Part shown: positions 18,389-26,186 of the stretch, one piece after another
Position numbering within the stretch: position 1 is the stretch's first letter
How the letters are laid out: every line of letters begins with the position of its first letter
From: Micromonospora chaiyaphumensis
Lineage (GTDB): Bacteria; Actinomycetota; Actinomycetes; Mycobacteriales; Micromonosporaceae
Length of the DNA: 64,000 nucleotides
Reading direction: 5' to 3'
Assembly (NCBI RefSeq): GCF_900091435.1
Contig: NZ_FMCS01000015.1
Span: forward strand, 50,775 to 114,774
Program-made: the position numbers and the translations under genes
The notes under the pieces: generated by a model
What the model was told of the DNA's origin: nothing
Database searches by the model: none
The model's input: only the letters and a program-made list of their open reading frames with translations

Positions 18389-19624
18389 CTATCCCTCGCC
18401 TAGCTTGTGGCGGAAATTTAAACGCGACATCTGGGTAAGCCTCGACTCAGACTCGGCAACCTGGGCAGTTAGCCGGGAGCGGTGATCTATGAGAGACGCC
18501 TGAAGATCTCTTGCTGTCCGTATCGACCTCTGAAGGTGGTTCGCCGCTTCCATTAGTTGTTCGCGCTCCACTTCAGAGGATCCAGATGAGGCCGCAATGG
18601 CCGCCCTCAGTTCCATATACTCATCGTGGCTATCAACGACCCGGCCCTCGATTACTGCCAACTCCCGCTCAACGACGGCGAGCTGGGCTCTAAGGTTGGA
18701 TAGATCCCCGGAGGCCTTAATGACCGCGTTCACAAAATCCGACTCCGGTAGTTCTTCAACCTGACGGATAGTGTCGGCGCTAACGTCTGCGTCAAGAAAG
18801 GCCGAGGCATGTCGCAAGAAAGTCTCAGTTCGCATCAGGACGAGACGGGCGCCAGCGACCCTGAACGCCTCTTCCGCCAACTCAGGACGGGCGCACAAGG
18901 ACTTTCCCTGCACCCGTAGATACCAGTCCTCTTTCACGTCACCCGTTACAAATATGAGTCGCTTCGCCCCTCTCGCTGCCACCTCGTTAAGGGTCTGCCT
19001 CCAAACAAAGTAATCGCCAAACTTCGGTGCATCCTTGTAGCCGGGTGGTATTTTCTCCTTATTCCTACGCTCGGCCTCAGCTAGAGCTGCCGACTCTTCT
19101 TCTGCGTCAAAAGGAGCGCCAACCCTGCCAGAAAGGATTGTCTGTAGTTGGTCAAGTATCTCATCATCCGCTAGTGGGTCGTCCAAGCCGTGGCGCGTTC
19201 GCATCTCATCAAGGGCTTGGGTGAGAGGGAGAAAGATTTCAGAGGCGGCGCCCAATAGTCGAGAGCGCTCACTCTCGGGCAGGGCGATACGGTTTGATAG
19301 CTGCCTGATTTTGTCGGTCAATTCCTTAACCACATCAGACTCGTGAGAGGCTATGGAATCCATTGCGACTCGATAAGCCGCGCGGTTGTCTGAGATGACT
19401 TCGAGTCTGTTCCGATGGAACTCAAGCCCGACTTGATGGGGCACGAATATCCTGTCGCCTATCTTTTGAAAGGCCTCGAGGAGTTCACTCCTGGCAATGG
19501 GGGCGAAGCGGTAAAGATTCAGCAGAACATTCGTGTCGAAAACTACGACGCCTGACTTTATCGCGGCTTCCAACTCCGGGCGGGTCGGGGCCAAGAAGTG
19601 GGTGTACTGTGCACTAAAGGTCAC
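18389..19624 (-). CDS. PIN-like nuclease (PIN_8 / DUF4935 type) with coiled-coil tail
   Basis: The protein has 411 residues. VVVFDTNVLLNLYRF (D30), VPHQVGLEFHRNR (E68), KFGDYFVWRQ (D204) and IFVTGDVKEDWY (D229, D233) give the four acidic positions of a PIN-fold metal-dependent RNase, in the spacing of the PIN_8 family. Residues about 305-400 are heptad-rich (LRAQLAVVERELAVIEGRVV, LQASLIDHRSRLTAQVAESE) and should form a coiled coil for oligomerisation or partner binding. The start is GTG 19624. GC content is clearly below that of neighbouring genes, a sign of recent acquisition. No VapB-like antitoxin gene is adjacent. The divergent neighbour across 626 bp is a soluble Ser/Thr kinase, so the two may form one defence or conflict module; that is inferred. 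Confidence 0.85.
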   Translation of the reverse strand: MTFSAQYTHFLAPTRPELEAAIKSGVVVFDTNVLLNLYRFAPIARSELLEAFQKIGDRIFVPHQVGLEFHRNRLEVISDNRAAYRVAMDSIASHESDVVKELTDKIRQLSNRIALPESERSRLLGAASEIFLPLTQALDEMRTRHGLDDPLADDEILDQLQTILSGRVGAPFDAEEESAALAEAERRNKEKIPPGYKDAPKFGDYFVWRQTLNEVAARGAKRLIFVTGDVKEDWYLRVQGKSLCARPELAEEAFRVAGARLVLMRTETFLRHASAFLDADVSADTIRQVEELPESDFVNAVIKASGDLSNLRAQLAVVERELAVIEGRVVDSHDEYMELRAAIAASSGSSEVEREQLMEAANHLQRSIRTARDLQASLIDHRSRLTAQVAESESRLTQMSRLNFRHKLGEG

Positions 19625-20220
19625 GGTCGTCCAAATCCAAGATGTGTGCTGTCAGTAGCATCTTTCTCGAGATCGATACTCTACGACCCTCTGGGTTGCG
19701 TTGGAAGTGCCAGCATCCCTCGCTGACCGGATAGGGGCACGGGCGGCTGTCCTCTGGCGATGGCGGGCCGTCGTGTCGGGTTGGTGACCGACACCGGGTG
19801 GCGCTCCCGTGGCCGCGGGCGGCCACGCGAGTAGCCAAGGCAATGCTTCCCCGCCAGGCCGGCCCGGGTACTGCCGGACCCGCTGAGCAGCGCCAGGCGA
19901 CGCTGGCGGGGCGTCGACCGCTCCTGGCAGTGTGGGGCACACACGGGGCACAAGACACCGTCAAACGCCGTCAAACAGTGAGCGACTACGGGAGCCCGAA
20001 ACGCCCTATGGGCAGGTGTCCCGCAGTGTTTCCGCTGGTCGGGCGACCGGGTCCCTTAGTTCCGCTTCGACTCACCGCCCCTATCGCTTGGCGCCTATAA
20101 GCGCGGACTAGGTCAAGTGCCCACGGGTTCCGTGCCAGGCTTGCCTGGTAAGACCTACATAGACGGTCTGCTGTGAAATAGTCGGTTTGGCCGCTTTGAC
20201 CCTGCTCGCATGGGCTCGCC
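19625..20220. other. Divergent spacer between PIN nuclease and kinase
   Basis: No credible gene lies here. The left half is GC-rich with short Arg/Pro-rich frames only; the right half becomes AT-richer towards the kinase promoter. TTGACC at 20196 resembles a -35 box but stands 22 bp from the nearest TANNNT, too far for a normal spacer. Both cargo promoters should lie in this spacer. Confidence 0.4.
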
Positions 20221-20250
20221 GCGTAACCTGTCTCGGCGTAATCTGTCTCC
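20221..20250 (+). promoter_or_regulatory. Duplicated leaderless promoter of the kinase gene
   Basis: GCGTAACCTGTCTC (20221-20234) and GCGTAATCTGTCTC (20236-20249) are tandem copies with a 15-bp period. Each carries a TANNNT box (TAACCT, TAATCT). The second box ends six bases before GTG 20251, the spacing that puts the transcription start on the start codon. No Shine-Dalgarno is present. The repeat may also be an operator. Confidence 0.55.
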
Positions 20251-21291
20251 GTGGCAATTGAGACGATCAACGACAGATTTGATGTCGTCAACCGCCTAGG
20301 TGCTGGTGGCATGGGTGAGGTTTGGCGGGCTCACGACCGACTATTGGGCCGTGATGTTGCAATGAAATTTATTGGCGAGCGGGAGCTGCGGGAGACTCCT
20401 GGCGCAGAAGCTATTCTTCGAGACGAAGCCAGGGCTGGAGGGAGCCTCCTCGGGCATCCGCAGATCGTGAGTGTTCTCGATCTTCTTGAGGTGGACACCG
20501 CCTTGCATCAGGGGCCCGCGCTAGTAATGGAGTACGTGGAGGGCTGCAACCTTGCCGAATGGATTGTTCGCTATGTCCCGAAGCTTGACGAGTATACGCG
20601 TCAAGTGCTCGGACTTTTTATATCCTTAGAGATCATTCAGGCGATACAGGCCGCTCATCGGCGTGACATTCTGCATAGGGATATCAAGCCGCTAAACATC
20701 CTACTGTCCACGGACGGACGAGTTAAAGTAGCCGATTTCGGGTTAGCGCGAGTGGTGGAAGCCATTACACGGACGCACACGGTCAAAGCTCGGCAGACTC
20801 CGCTGTATGCTGCGCCGGAGCAATGGCGAGAAGAGAAGCTGGACAAGAGTACGGACGTTTACCAACTTGCCGCTACCCTTTACCACCTCATTGCAGGGCG
20901 TCCCGCGAATGAAGGGCAGGGGCTTTGGGGCCTGTACCGCTGGCATGAAATTGGCAAGGTTGTCCCCTTGAAGGAGCGCGAGCCGACCCTTGTTCCCGAA
21001 GTTGCCGACGTCATCACGAACGGGCTCAAGGAGAAGGGGGAGGATCGTCCCTCCCTTTGGTCGATGTTTGACCCAATCTCAACTGCATTGATGAAGCCAT
21101 GTCGACTTGAGATCGATGCGACGGGCTGCACGGATGAGCAAGTGGCTGAGATTGTAAAGGTCACCGACTTCGAAGAAGAGATGCTGCGTGAGCCGGGTAA
21201 GCGATTTCCATTTCCAAATCCGTTGGAGGCGGCGCAGGAAGCTATAGCCGCGGTATTGTTGGGCGGTAAGAGTGCGATCTCCCCGCCGTGA
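20251..21291 (+). CDS. Soluble Ser/Thr protein kinase (element cargo)
   Basis: A 346-residue Hanks-type kinase with every catalytic element: glycine loop GAGGMGEVW (17-25), K39 in AMK, helix-C E59, H142-R143-D144 with IKPLN, D162-F-G, and A188-P-E. It phosphorylates protein Ser/Thr with ATP. There is no membrane segment and no PASTA or other sensor domain, unlike housekeeping actinobacterial kinases. After the kinase fold about 65 residues remain, rich in acidic and hydrophobic positions (GCTDEQVAEIVKVTDFEEEM), possibly a partner-binding tail. GC content is low for the genome, like the divergent PIN nuclease. The GTG start is preceded by a leaderless-type promoter. A role as sensor or activator of the PIN nuclease in phage defence is plausible but unproven. 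Confidence 0.9.
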   Translation: MAIETINDRFDVVNRLGAGGMGEVWRAHDRLLGRDVAMKFIGERELRETPGAEAILRDEARAGGSLLGHPQIVSVLDLLEVDTALHQGPALVMEYVEGCNLAEWIVRYVPKLDEYTRQVLGLFISLEIIQAIQAAHRRDILHRDIKPLNILLSTDGRVKVADFGLARVVEAITRTHTVKARQTPLYAAPEQWREEKLDKSTDVYQLAATLYHLIAGRPANEGQGLWGLYRWHEIGKVVPLKEREPTLVPEVADVITNGLKEKGEDRPSLWSMFDPISTALMKPCRLEIDATGCTDEQVAEIVKVTDFEEEMLREPGKRFPFPNPLEAAQEAIAAVLLGGKSAISPP

Positions 21292-21506
21292 CTTCATAGG
21301 TGGTGGTCGACAGCAACGGTGCGGAGTAGGGCGAACGTCACCGCTGGCGAAACAGTACGGACGGTCCCGGAGGCCGCAGGCCTGCGCATGTCGCGGAGGT
21401 GCACAGGGCTTGTAGGCGAGCAGGCCAATTGAGTCACAGGATCCGGAATATGCGCGGAATGATCAGCGCATCGACAGGGACTGTTCGGATAGGTCCTGGT
21501 GGGGCG

Positions 21507-21533
21507 GGAGGTAGCGCAGAAGGCGCTACCTCC
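21507..21533 (+). terminator. Strong hairpin downstream of the kinase
   Basis: GGAGGTAGCGC and GCGCTACCTCC form a perfect 11-bp stem with a 5-nt loop, followed by TTCCTAAACC instead of a T-run. It lies 216 bp after the kinase stop in a 313-bp gap that otherwise holds nothing recognisable. It is probably a terminator or RNA-end-protecting hairpin for the kinase transcript, and could act in both directions. Confidence 0.55.
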
Positions 21534-21604
21534 TTCCTAAACCGTGTGCGCCGACGTGTGTATGCGGGATGCCTGGCGCAGCAGGCTTGGCCCAGACTGT
21601 CGGG

Positions 21605-22044
21605 GTGGACGTTGAGCTGAGGCCGGTGCGTCGGGATGATGCGGCTCGCCTGGCGGTGCTGCTGACTCAACTTGGCTACCCAGCCGAGGAGCCGGAGGTG
21701 GCGACTCGGCTTACCTACTGGCTCGATACCCGGTAAGCGTTCTCATCGGTGCAGACGTCCGTGGGGAACTGGCCGGAGTCGTGGTCCTGCACGTAAGCCC
21801 GCTTCTCAAAGTCACGGGCAAGTGGGCTCGGCTCGTCGCCTTGGTCGTAGACGAGACGTACCGCGGCAAGGGCATTGGACGGAGGCTCGTTGAGGCTGCC
21901 GAGGGTCAAGCGGAGGAGCTTGGCTGCCTTCGCAGGGAGGTCACAAGCAGTCGTAAGCGAGACGACGCCCATCGTCTCTATCGCCGGCAGGGCTACGAGG
22001 ACGCCTGCGAGCGATCGGCACGCTTCGTGAAGCTCCTTCGGTAG
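21605..22044 (+). pseudogene. GNAT acetyltransferase broken by a frameshift
   Basis: From GTG 21605 the frame reads MDVELRPVRRDDAARLAVLL and TYWLD, then stops at TAA 21734. One frame over, from 21730, it continues as PVSVLIGADVRGELAGVVVL, LVALVVDETYRGKGIGRRL (the acetyl-CoA loop) and RRQGYEDACERSARFVKLLR to TAG 22044. A single extra base near 21727-21729 explains the break: without it a normal GNAT of about 146 residues is restored. The break is likely inactivating unless it is a sequencing error. It was probably cargo of the element. Confidence 0.8.
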
Positions 22045-22217
22045 ATCTCCATCCTGCGGCTGTCGACAGCAACAGTGACAACAACCGACCCAGACGAGGA
22101 CGGCCGCCGGCTACCGGGCGCGGACAGACGCCCGAGGTCGCGGACGCTAACGGACGCTGCCAGCCGAAGCGCCCAGAACTTACAAGCGAGGGGTCGAGAC
22201 TCCGAGATGTCGCTGGC

Positions 22218-22442
22218 TTACCGGGGGAGCGGGTTGGCGACGTAGACGCCCTTGCCCTGCCGGCCGTCGATCAGCCCTTCGGCCTTGAGCAGCAGCATGG
22301 CGGCGCGGATGACGGTGTTGCTGACCTTGTAGTGCTCGCAGAGAGCGGCGAACGAGGGCAGCTTGTCGCCCGGCTTCAATTGGCCGGAGCTGACCTGCTC
22401 GCGGATATCCCTGGCGACCTGTAGGTATGCAGCTTCTGACAT
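22218..22442 (-). CDS. Short GntR-family regulator of the AICE
   Basis: The 74-residue protein consists only of a winged helix-turn-helix: YLQVARDIREQVSSGQLKPG, KLPSFAALCEHYKVSNTVIR and LIDGRQGKGVYVANP are the GntR signature. No effector-binding domain follows. Small GntR proteins in this position usually repress transfer or replication genes of AICEs, like KorSA of pSAM2. It is divergent to the small-gene operon starting at 22661 and probably controls both through the shared spacer. Confidence 0.88.
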   Translation of the reverse strand: MSEAAYLQVARDIREQVSSGQLKPGDKLPSFAALCEHYKVSNTVIRAAMLLLKAEGLIDGRQGKGVYVANPLPR

Positions 22443-22452
22443 AGGTGGTGCT

Positions 22453-22580
22453 CCCAGCTTGGCGGCTGGTGCAAGCAGACCACATCGCGGGCTCGACTTA
22501 CAACGCTATGTGTCGCAGCTGTTGACCCTGCGCACATTGCGTCCTAAGTTGCTCGTGGGGCTACCCAGCTTGGCGGCCGG
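22453..22580. promoter_or_regulatory. Regulator/operon divergent control region
   Basis: Three signals lie between the GntR gene and the small-gene operon. CCCAGCTTGGCGGCTGG (22453-22469) recurs as CCCAGCTTGGCGGCCGG (22564-22580). ACTTACAACGC (22496-22506) and GCGTCCTAAGT (22539-22549) form an imperfect inverted repeat. TTGACC (22522-22527), a 17-bp spacer and TAAGTT (22545-22550) make a good plus-strand promoter for the operon. The inverted repeat embraces this promoter, as expected for a GntR operator. Confidence 0.55.
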
Positions 22581-22660
22581 GTTGTCCTGCCGTGGGTGCC
22601 CTGTCTCCGGACACGGCTGACCGGGTGCCCACGGAACCCAAGCGTCGGCGGGGAGGCGTG

Positions 22661-22927
22661 ATGACCAGACCGAACGATGCAACCGTTCCGAACGCAGATG
22701 CCGCGCGAGATAACGGCCACCACCAGCGGCTGGACAACAGCCGGCGTGTCTCCTACGACGAGTACCTCGTGGCGGCGGCCTTGACTTTCGCCCGGCGGCA
22801 TCGGCCCGTCTGGTCATGGCAGCAGTGGCGGCGCATCTGCCGCTGCGGAGATGACCTTCCCTGTCGAAGCAGTCACCCAATCCCGATCAACCGCGGCCAC
22901 TGGCCCAGCCAGGACGGCCGGCGATGA
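22661..22927 (+). CDS. Small AICE protein, 88 aa
   Basis: ATG 22661 follows GGGAGG at proper distance. The product has a charged N-terminus, then VSYDEYLVAAALTFARRHRP and WSWQQWRRICRCGDDLPCRS, so it is Trp/Arg-rich with a Cys pair. Function unknown. It overlaps the next gene by ATGA and is the first gene of a three-gene operon common in such elements. Confidence 0.65.
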   Translation: MTRPNDATVPNADAARDNGHHQRLDNSRRVSYDEYLVAAALTFARRHRPVWSWQQWRRICRCGDDLPCRSSHPIPINRGHWPSQDGRR

Positions 22928-23142
22928 CGACACACCTCCCGATCAGACCGGCCTGGACGTGCGGCGGCTGTGCAGGGGAGTGGCCCTGCCAGACCCGGCG
23001 GCGGGAGCTGCGAGCCGAGTACGACCGCGCCCCGGTCTCGCTGGCCCTCTACCTTGCCGCTCAGCTCGTCGACGCCGCCCAGGACCTAGCCCACGTCCCC
23101 GCCGGCCATTTGCACTACCGCTTCCTCGGCTGGACCCGATGA
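22924..23142 (+). CDS. Small zinc-finger-like AICE protein, 72 aa
   Basis: The start overlaps the previous stop (ATGA). WTCGGCAGEWPCQTRRREL has three Cys in a possible zinc-binding arrangement, followed by an amphipathic helix (VSLALYLAAQLVDAAQDL) and LHYRFLGWTR. Proteins of this family recur at the same place in actinomycete elements and are often mislabelled flavin reductases; nothing here supports that activity. Role unknown, perhaps element regulation. Confidence 0.7.
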   Translation: MTTHLPIRPAWTCGGCAGEWPCQTRRRELRAEYDRAPVSLALYLAAQLVDAAQDLAHVPAGHLHYRFLGWTR

Positions 23143-23312
23143 GCATCCTGCGACCCGGCGACGAGAAGTTCCACTACAGCGACGGCTCCCACAGATGGAT
23201 CCCGCCGGCCCCCGATTACGACCAGGAAGTCTGGGACGAGCAGGTCCGCCAGCACAAGGAGGGCCACCTGAGGAACGAGCGTCCGAAGGTCCGCATCCGA
23301 CGCCTCGTCTGA
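23139..23312 (+). CDS. Small AICE protein, 57 aa
   Basis: ATG 23139 overlaps the stop of the preceding gene (ATGA). The product MSILRPGDEKFHYSDGSHRW, then PPAPDYDQEVWDEQVRQH, ends with the basic RPKVRIRRLV. It is soluble and unknown. It closes the coupled three-gene operon, 114 bp before the right att site. Confidence 0.6.
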   Translation: MSILRPGDEKFHYSDGSHRWIPPAPDYDQEVWDEQVRQHKEGHLRNERPKVRIRRLV

Positions 23313-23426
23313 TGCCAGCAGTACAGCAGCGAAGGGCAGCAACGGTGCCAGCCGAACCCGGCCGAGTAGAGCGTCAGCAGGCCGTTTGACCTCGTACCCA
23401 GCCCGATCCGACCCGCTCGCCGAGAG

Positions 23427-23484
23427 TTCACACCGAAGAGGTCACTGGTTCGATCCCAGTATCGCCCACGCAGGTCAAAGGCCA
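23427..23484 (+). repeat. Right attachment site (tRNA-Val 3' half)
   Basis: All 58 bases equal 13860-13917; the tRNA-derived part ends at 23468. The sequence before it (CGCTCGCCGAGAG) does not complete a tRNA, so no functional tRNA-Val is formed here either. The difference at the first flanking base on each side marks the ends of the repeat. Confidence 0.85.
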
Positions 23485-23511
23485 CTTCCCTGATTCGGGG
23501 GTGGCCTTTTT
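23480..23511 (+). terminator. Rho-independent terminator at the right att site
   Basis: GGCCACTTCCC and GGGGGTGGCC form a GC stem followed by five T. It matches the position of the terminator at 13913 but differs in stem sequence, showing that the DNA beyond the two att copies has different histories. Confidence 0.7.
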
Positions 23512-23587
23512 GCTTGCGTACACCAAGCTCCGCCGGCGAGTCGGCCGGCGGAGCTTGATCCCATAGGAGCCCGGGATGGCGATGGTG

Positions 23588-24055
23588 CTAGGGCAGGCTC
23601 CTCCCGGTGTTCTCGATCATCCGCCGTAGTACCTTCAGCGCGGTGACGTAGTCGGCGTCGTCGATGCCCTCATGGATGCGCGCCCGGATGGCCGGGGCGT
23701 GGGTCTTCAAGTCGACGCGCGCCTGCTCGCCTGCGTCGGTGATCCACAGTCGGCCTTCGCTCTCACGGCTGAGCCAACCACGATCCAGCAATACCTGCGC
23801 CTCGGCGTGCAGGTCGTCCTCGGGCCTGATGTAGGTGGCCATGGCTTCCTGCAGTTCAGGGACGGTCATGCCGTGCCCGTCAGGGGAGATGTCGTTCTTC
23901 GACAGATTGCGCAGCAACCAGAACTGGGGCTGGGTGAAGCCGAGTTCGGCCTGCTGGGCGCGGGTGAAGGCGATGAGGGTCTCGTAGGCCAAGCCGGTCC
24001 AGTAGGCCGCCGGCTGGCCTGCCAGTTCGGCGTCCGTTATCTCATCGATCGTCAT
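23588..24055 (-). CDS. MarR-family transcriptional regulator
   Basis: The protein has 155 residues from ATG 24055, chosen because AGGGA lies eight bases upstream; the frame is open to 24106. AYETLIAFTRAQQAELGFTQ, QFWLLRNLSKN, MTVPELQEAM and LLDRGWLSRESEGRLWITDAGEQA give the MarR winged-helix order with the wing near residues 105-120. It should bind DNA as a dimer and sense a small molecule. No divergent target is obvious; upstream is a 190-bp gap, then LtrA on the same strand. It is the first chromosomal gene right of the element. Confidence 0.85.
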   Translation of the reverse strand: MTIDEITDAELAGQPAAYWTGLAYETLIAFTRAQQAELGFTQPQFWLLRNLSKNDISPDGHGMTVPELQEAMATYIRPEDDLHAEAQVLLDRGWLSRESEGRLWITDAGEQARVDLKTHAPAIRARIHEGIDDADYVTALKVLRRMIENTGRSLP

Positions 24056-24243
24056 GGTGCCGTCCCTAGTCGAGTGATCATTAGTGACCCGAGCGTAAGA
24101 CCTCAAGTTCGGTTGAGGTCAATCGGCCCGAGGGCGTGGTGGGCGACTAGGCGGGTGACGACGGTTACGAGCGGCGGTGGACGTCACGGATCCCGGTGGA
24201 AGGTCGCCGCCGCGAGATGCCCATGGCGATGCAGGTCAGGGGC

Positions 24244-25425
24244 CTAGCCGGGTGGTGAGGGCGGCTCGGGCTGGCGTCCGCGGGCGCGGGCTGCGTCGGA
24301 TATGGCGATCCCGGTCAGGACGAGGGCGGCAGCGGCGGCGACCAGGACTGGCGGCAGGAGGAGCATCGCCGGTGTCAGGGCGGCGAGCGCCAGGACGCCT
24401 ATCGGCCGGGATCGGGACACGCGGCCGAATACGGCGTGCTCGAAGCGGGCGCGCCCGGCCAGGTACAGCGCGGGTCCGCCGAGGATGACGGCGATCCAGG
24501 CCGGTGGGGTGTGTCCAAGTGGATGGGCGATGACCAGCTCGTCGCCGACGGCGGCAACGACCACGCCGGCCACCATCACCAGGTGGGCGTATGACGCCGA
24601 TCGGGCGAGGCGGACCGGGTCGGCGGACGCGGCAATCGCTCCCGCCAGGACTTCCCCGGCGCGGTAGATGTAGATCCGCCACAGCAGCACGGTGGTCGCG
24701 ACCGACACTCCGAACGCGGCGGCCGCGTCCGGTGCGAAGTCGCTGTTGGCCAGCGCCAGTCCGGTAACCAGGATCAGTTCGCCGAGCGCGATGATGAAGA
24801 ACTGCCGGTAGCGCTCGGAGAGATGCTCGCCCGAGATCACAAGGTCTTGGCCGGGCGTACGGCCCGCCCCCGGGGTGGGGAAGCCGATTCTGCCTGCCGT
24901 GTGGTCAAGGATCACCGCGAGTGCCCACAACGCGCCCCGCGCCGTACCGTGCACGAGCGCCCCCGCGATCCACGGCAGCGCCGACAGGCCGTACCAGAAC
25001 AGCCCGCGCACGGCGTTGCGCTGCAGTTCGTGGCCGCGCAGAGCGGCCATGAGGACGAGCCCGCGGCTGAGCTGGACCGCGACGTAGGCGCCCGCGAAGA
25101 TCAGGCCCGTGTCGCCGAATGCCTCGGGCACCGCGGCCGCCATCACGAGGCTGCCGACCATGGTCGCGATGACCAGCCCCTGGATCACCGGTCGTTGCGG
25201 GTCCGTCCGGTCGGTCAGCCATGCGGTGCTGGACCAGACCCACCAGATGGCACCCAACAGCACCAGCGACCGGAAGGCGCCGCTCCATCCAAGATCATCG
25301 GCCAGGCCGCGCGAGAGCTGAGCGAGCGCGAGGACGAACACCAGGTCGAAGAAGAGTTCCAGGAACGTGGCCCGCTGTGGATCCCCGGGTCTTCGCAGCA
25401 GTTCTGCCGTCCTGCCCGTCGTCAT
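24244..25425 (-). CDS. LtrA-family membrane protein
   Basis: A 393-residue multi-pass protein of the low-temperature-requirement A family. RATFLELFFDLVFVLALAQLS near the N-terminus and GELILVTGLALA plus LLWRIYIYRAG further on are family hallmarks; about ten hydrophobic segments are visible. The function of LtrA proteins in actinobacteria is not settled. I chose ATG 25425 (MTTGRTAELL) behind GGACGG; the frame is open far upstream, but that part overlaps the divergent acetyltransferase gene and is not coding. Confidence 0.88.
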   Translation of the reverse strand: MTTGRTAELLRRPGDPQRATFLELFFDLVFVLALAQLSRGLADDLGWSGAFRSLVLLGAIWWVWSSTAWLTDRTDPQRPVIQGLVIATMVGSLVMAAAVPEAFGDTGLIFAGAYVAVQLSRGLVLMAALRGHELQRNAVRGLFWYGLSALPWIAGALVHGTARGALWALAVILDHTAGRIGFPTPGAGRTPGQDLVISGEHLSERYRQFFIIALGELILVTGLALANSDFAPDAAAAFGVSVATTVLLWRIYIYRAGEVLAGAIAASADPVRLARSASYAHLVMVAGVVVAAVGDELVIAHPLGHTPPAWIAVILGGPALYLAGRARFEHAVFGRVSRSRPIGVLALAALTPAMLLLPPVLVAAAAALVLTGIAISDAARARGRQPEPPSPPG

Positions 25426-25638
25426 CGGTTCGCCCGTCCTGCCAGCTTTGCCCAGTTTGGAGCATTCTGTCATGCGCATCAGTGGTGGCGACTGCGGACG
25501 TGCTGTCGTGGGCCTGGAACCGAGCGGCCAGGGGTTACCCCGGACGGGCGACAGCCGGCTGAAACGCCCGCGCGGGGGTGCGTCAGCGCCGGTCGGGGCG
25601 GCGCCGCCGCCTCGGTCCAGCCTGGCGAGGAGGGGGAC

Positions 25639-26181
25639 ATGGCCGCCTGGAACGATGGACGGGTGAAGATCACGCGACTCGTCACCCCGGAGGACGCACC
25701 GGCCCTGGCCGAGTTGCTCCGCGTCAACCGTGAGTTTCTCGCACCGTGGGAGCCGGTCCGGAGCGAGGACTACTTCACGACGGACGGCCAGCACGCCGTC
25801 CTCGAGGCCGATCTCCGGCAGCACGAGCAGGCATCGAAGCTGCCCCACGTCATCCTCGACGACTCCGGTCGCGTGATCGGCCGCATCACGCTCAACGGCA
25901 TCGTTCGCGGCCCGTTCCAGTCCTGCGCCATGGGCTACTGGGTGGGCGCCGGCCACAATGGCCGAGGGTTCGCGACGAAGGCGGTACGCGAGATGGTGCG
26001 GGTGGCCTTCGAGGAGTTGGGGCTGCACCGGGTGCAGGCGGAGACCCTGTTGCACAACGTCAGATCCCAGCGGGTGCTGGAACGCAACGGATTCGTGCGG
26101 TACGGCATGGCGCCGGAGTATCTCCACATCGCCGGCCGGTGGCAGGATCACGTCATGTACCAGGTGGTGAGGTCGTCCTGA
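25639..26181 (+). CDS. GNAT acetyltransferase, RimJ/RimL type
   Basis: 180 residues starting at ATG 25639 behind GAGGAGGGGG. ITRLVTPEDAPALAELLRVN, FLAPWEPVR, GYWVGAGHNGRGFATKAV (acetyl-CoA site) and LHRVQAETLLHNVRSQRVLE, then GFVRYGMAPEYL, follow the RimJ/RimL pattern. It should acetylate an N-terminal or other amine using acetyl-CoA; the substrate is unknown. The protein is cytoplasmic. Confidence 0.92.
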   Translation: MAAWNDGRVKITRLVTPEDAPALAELLRVNREFLAPWEPVRSEDYFTTDGQHAVLEADLRQHEQASKLPHVILDDSGRVIGRITLNGIVRGPFQSCAMGYWVGAGHNGRGFATKAVREMVRVAFEELGLHRVQAETLLHNVRSQRVLERNGFVRYGMAPEYLHIAGRWQDHVMYQVVRSS

Positions 26182-26186
26182 TCGGC

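Larger units (their letters stand above)
13860..23484. mobile_element. AICE-like integrative element at tRNA-Val(CAC), about 9.6 kb
   Basis: A perfect 58-bp direct repeat (13860-13917 and 23427-23484) bounds the segment. Within it the order int-xis-repSA at the left end is the core of actinomycete integrative and conjugative elements such as pSAM2. A short GntR regulator and three overlapping small genes at the right end are also usual AICE contents. The centre holds a PIN-like nuclease, a Ser/Thr kinase, a broken acetyltransferase and a small unknown gene. I find no FtsK/SpoIIIE-type TraB or Spd gene, so self-transfer is doubtful; the element may be mobilised by others or may have traded its transfer genes for cargo. 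Confidence 0.85.

Noticed and set aside
18389..19624. VapBC-type toxin-antitoxin system
   Set aside because: The PIN protein is three times longer than VapC, has a coiled-coil tail and no small antitoxin gene before it, so the VapBC label does not fit.
19681..19974. Minus-strand 97-codon frame between the PIN and kinase genes
   Set aside because: It is Arg/Pro-rich, without a start signal, and it fills the spacer that must carry the two promoters. No recognisable protein pattern.
24244..26151. 635-residue extended LtrA protein
   Set aside because: The extra N-terminal part runs antisense through the GNAT gene and lacks LtrA features. The conserved region starts just after ATG 25425.
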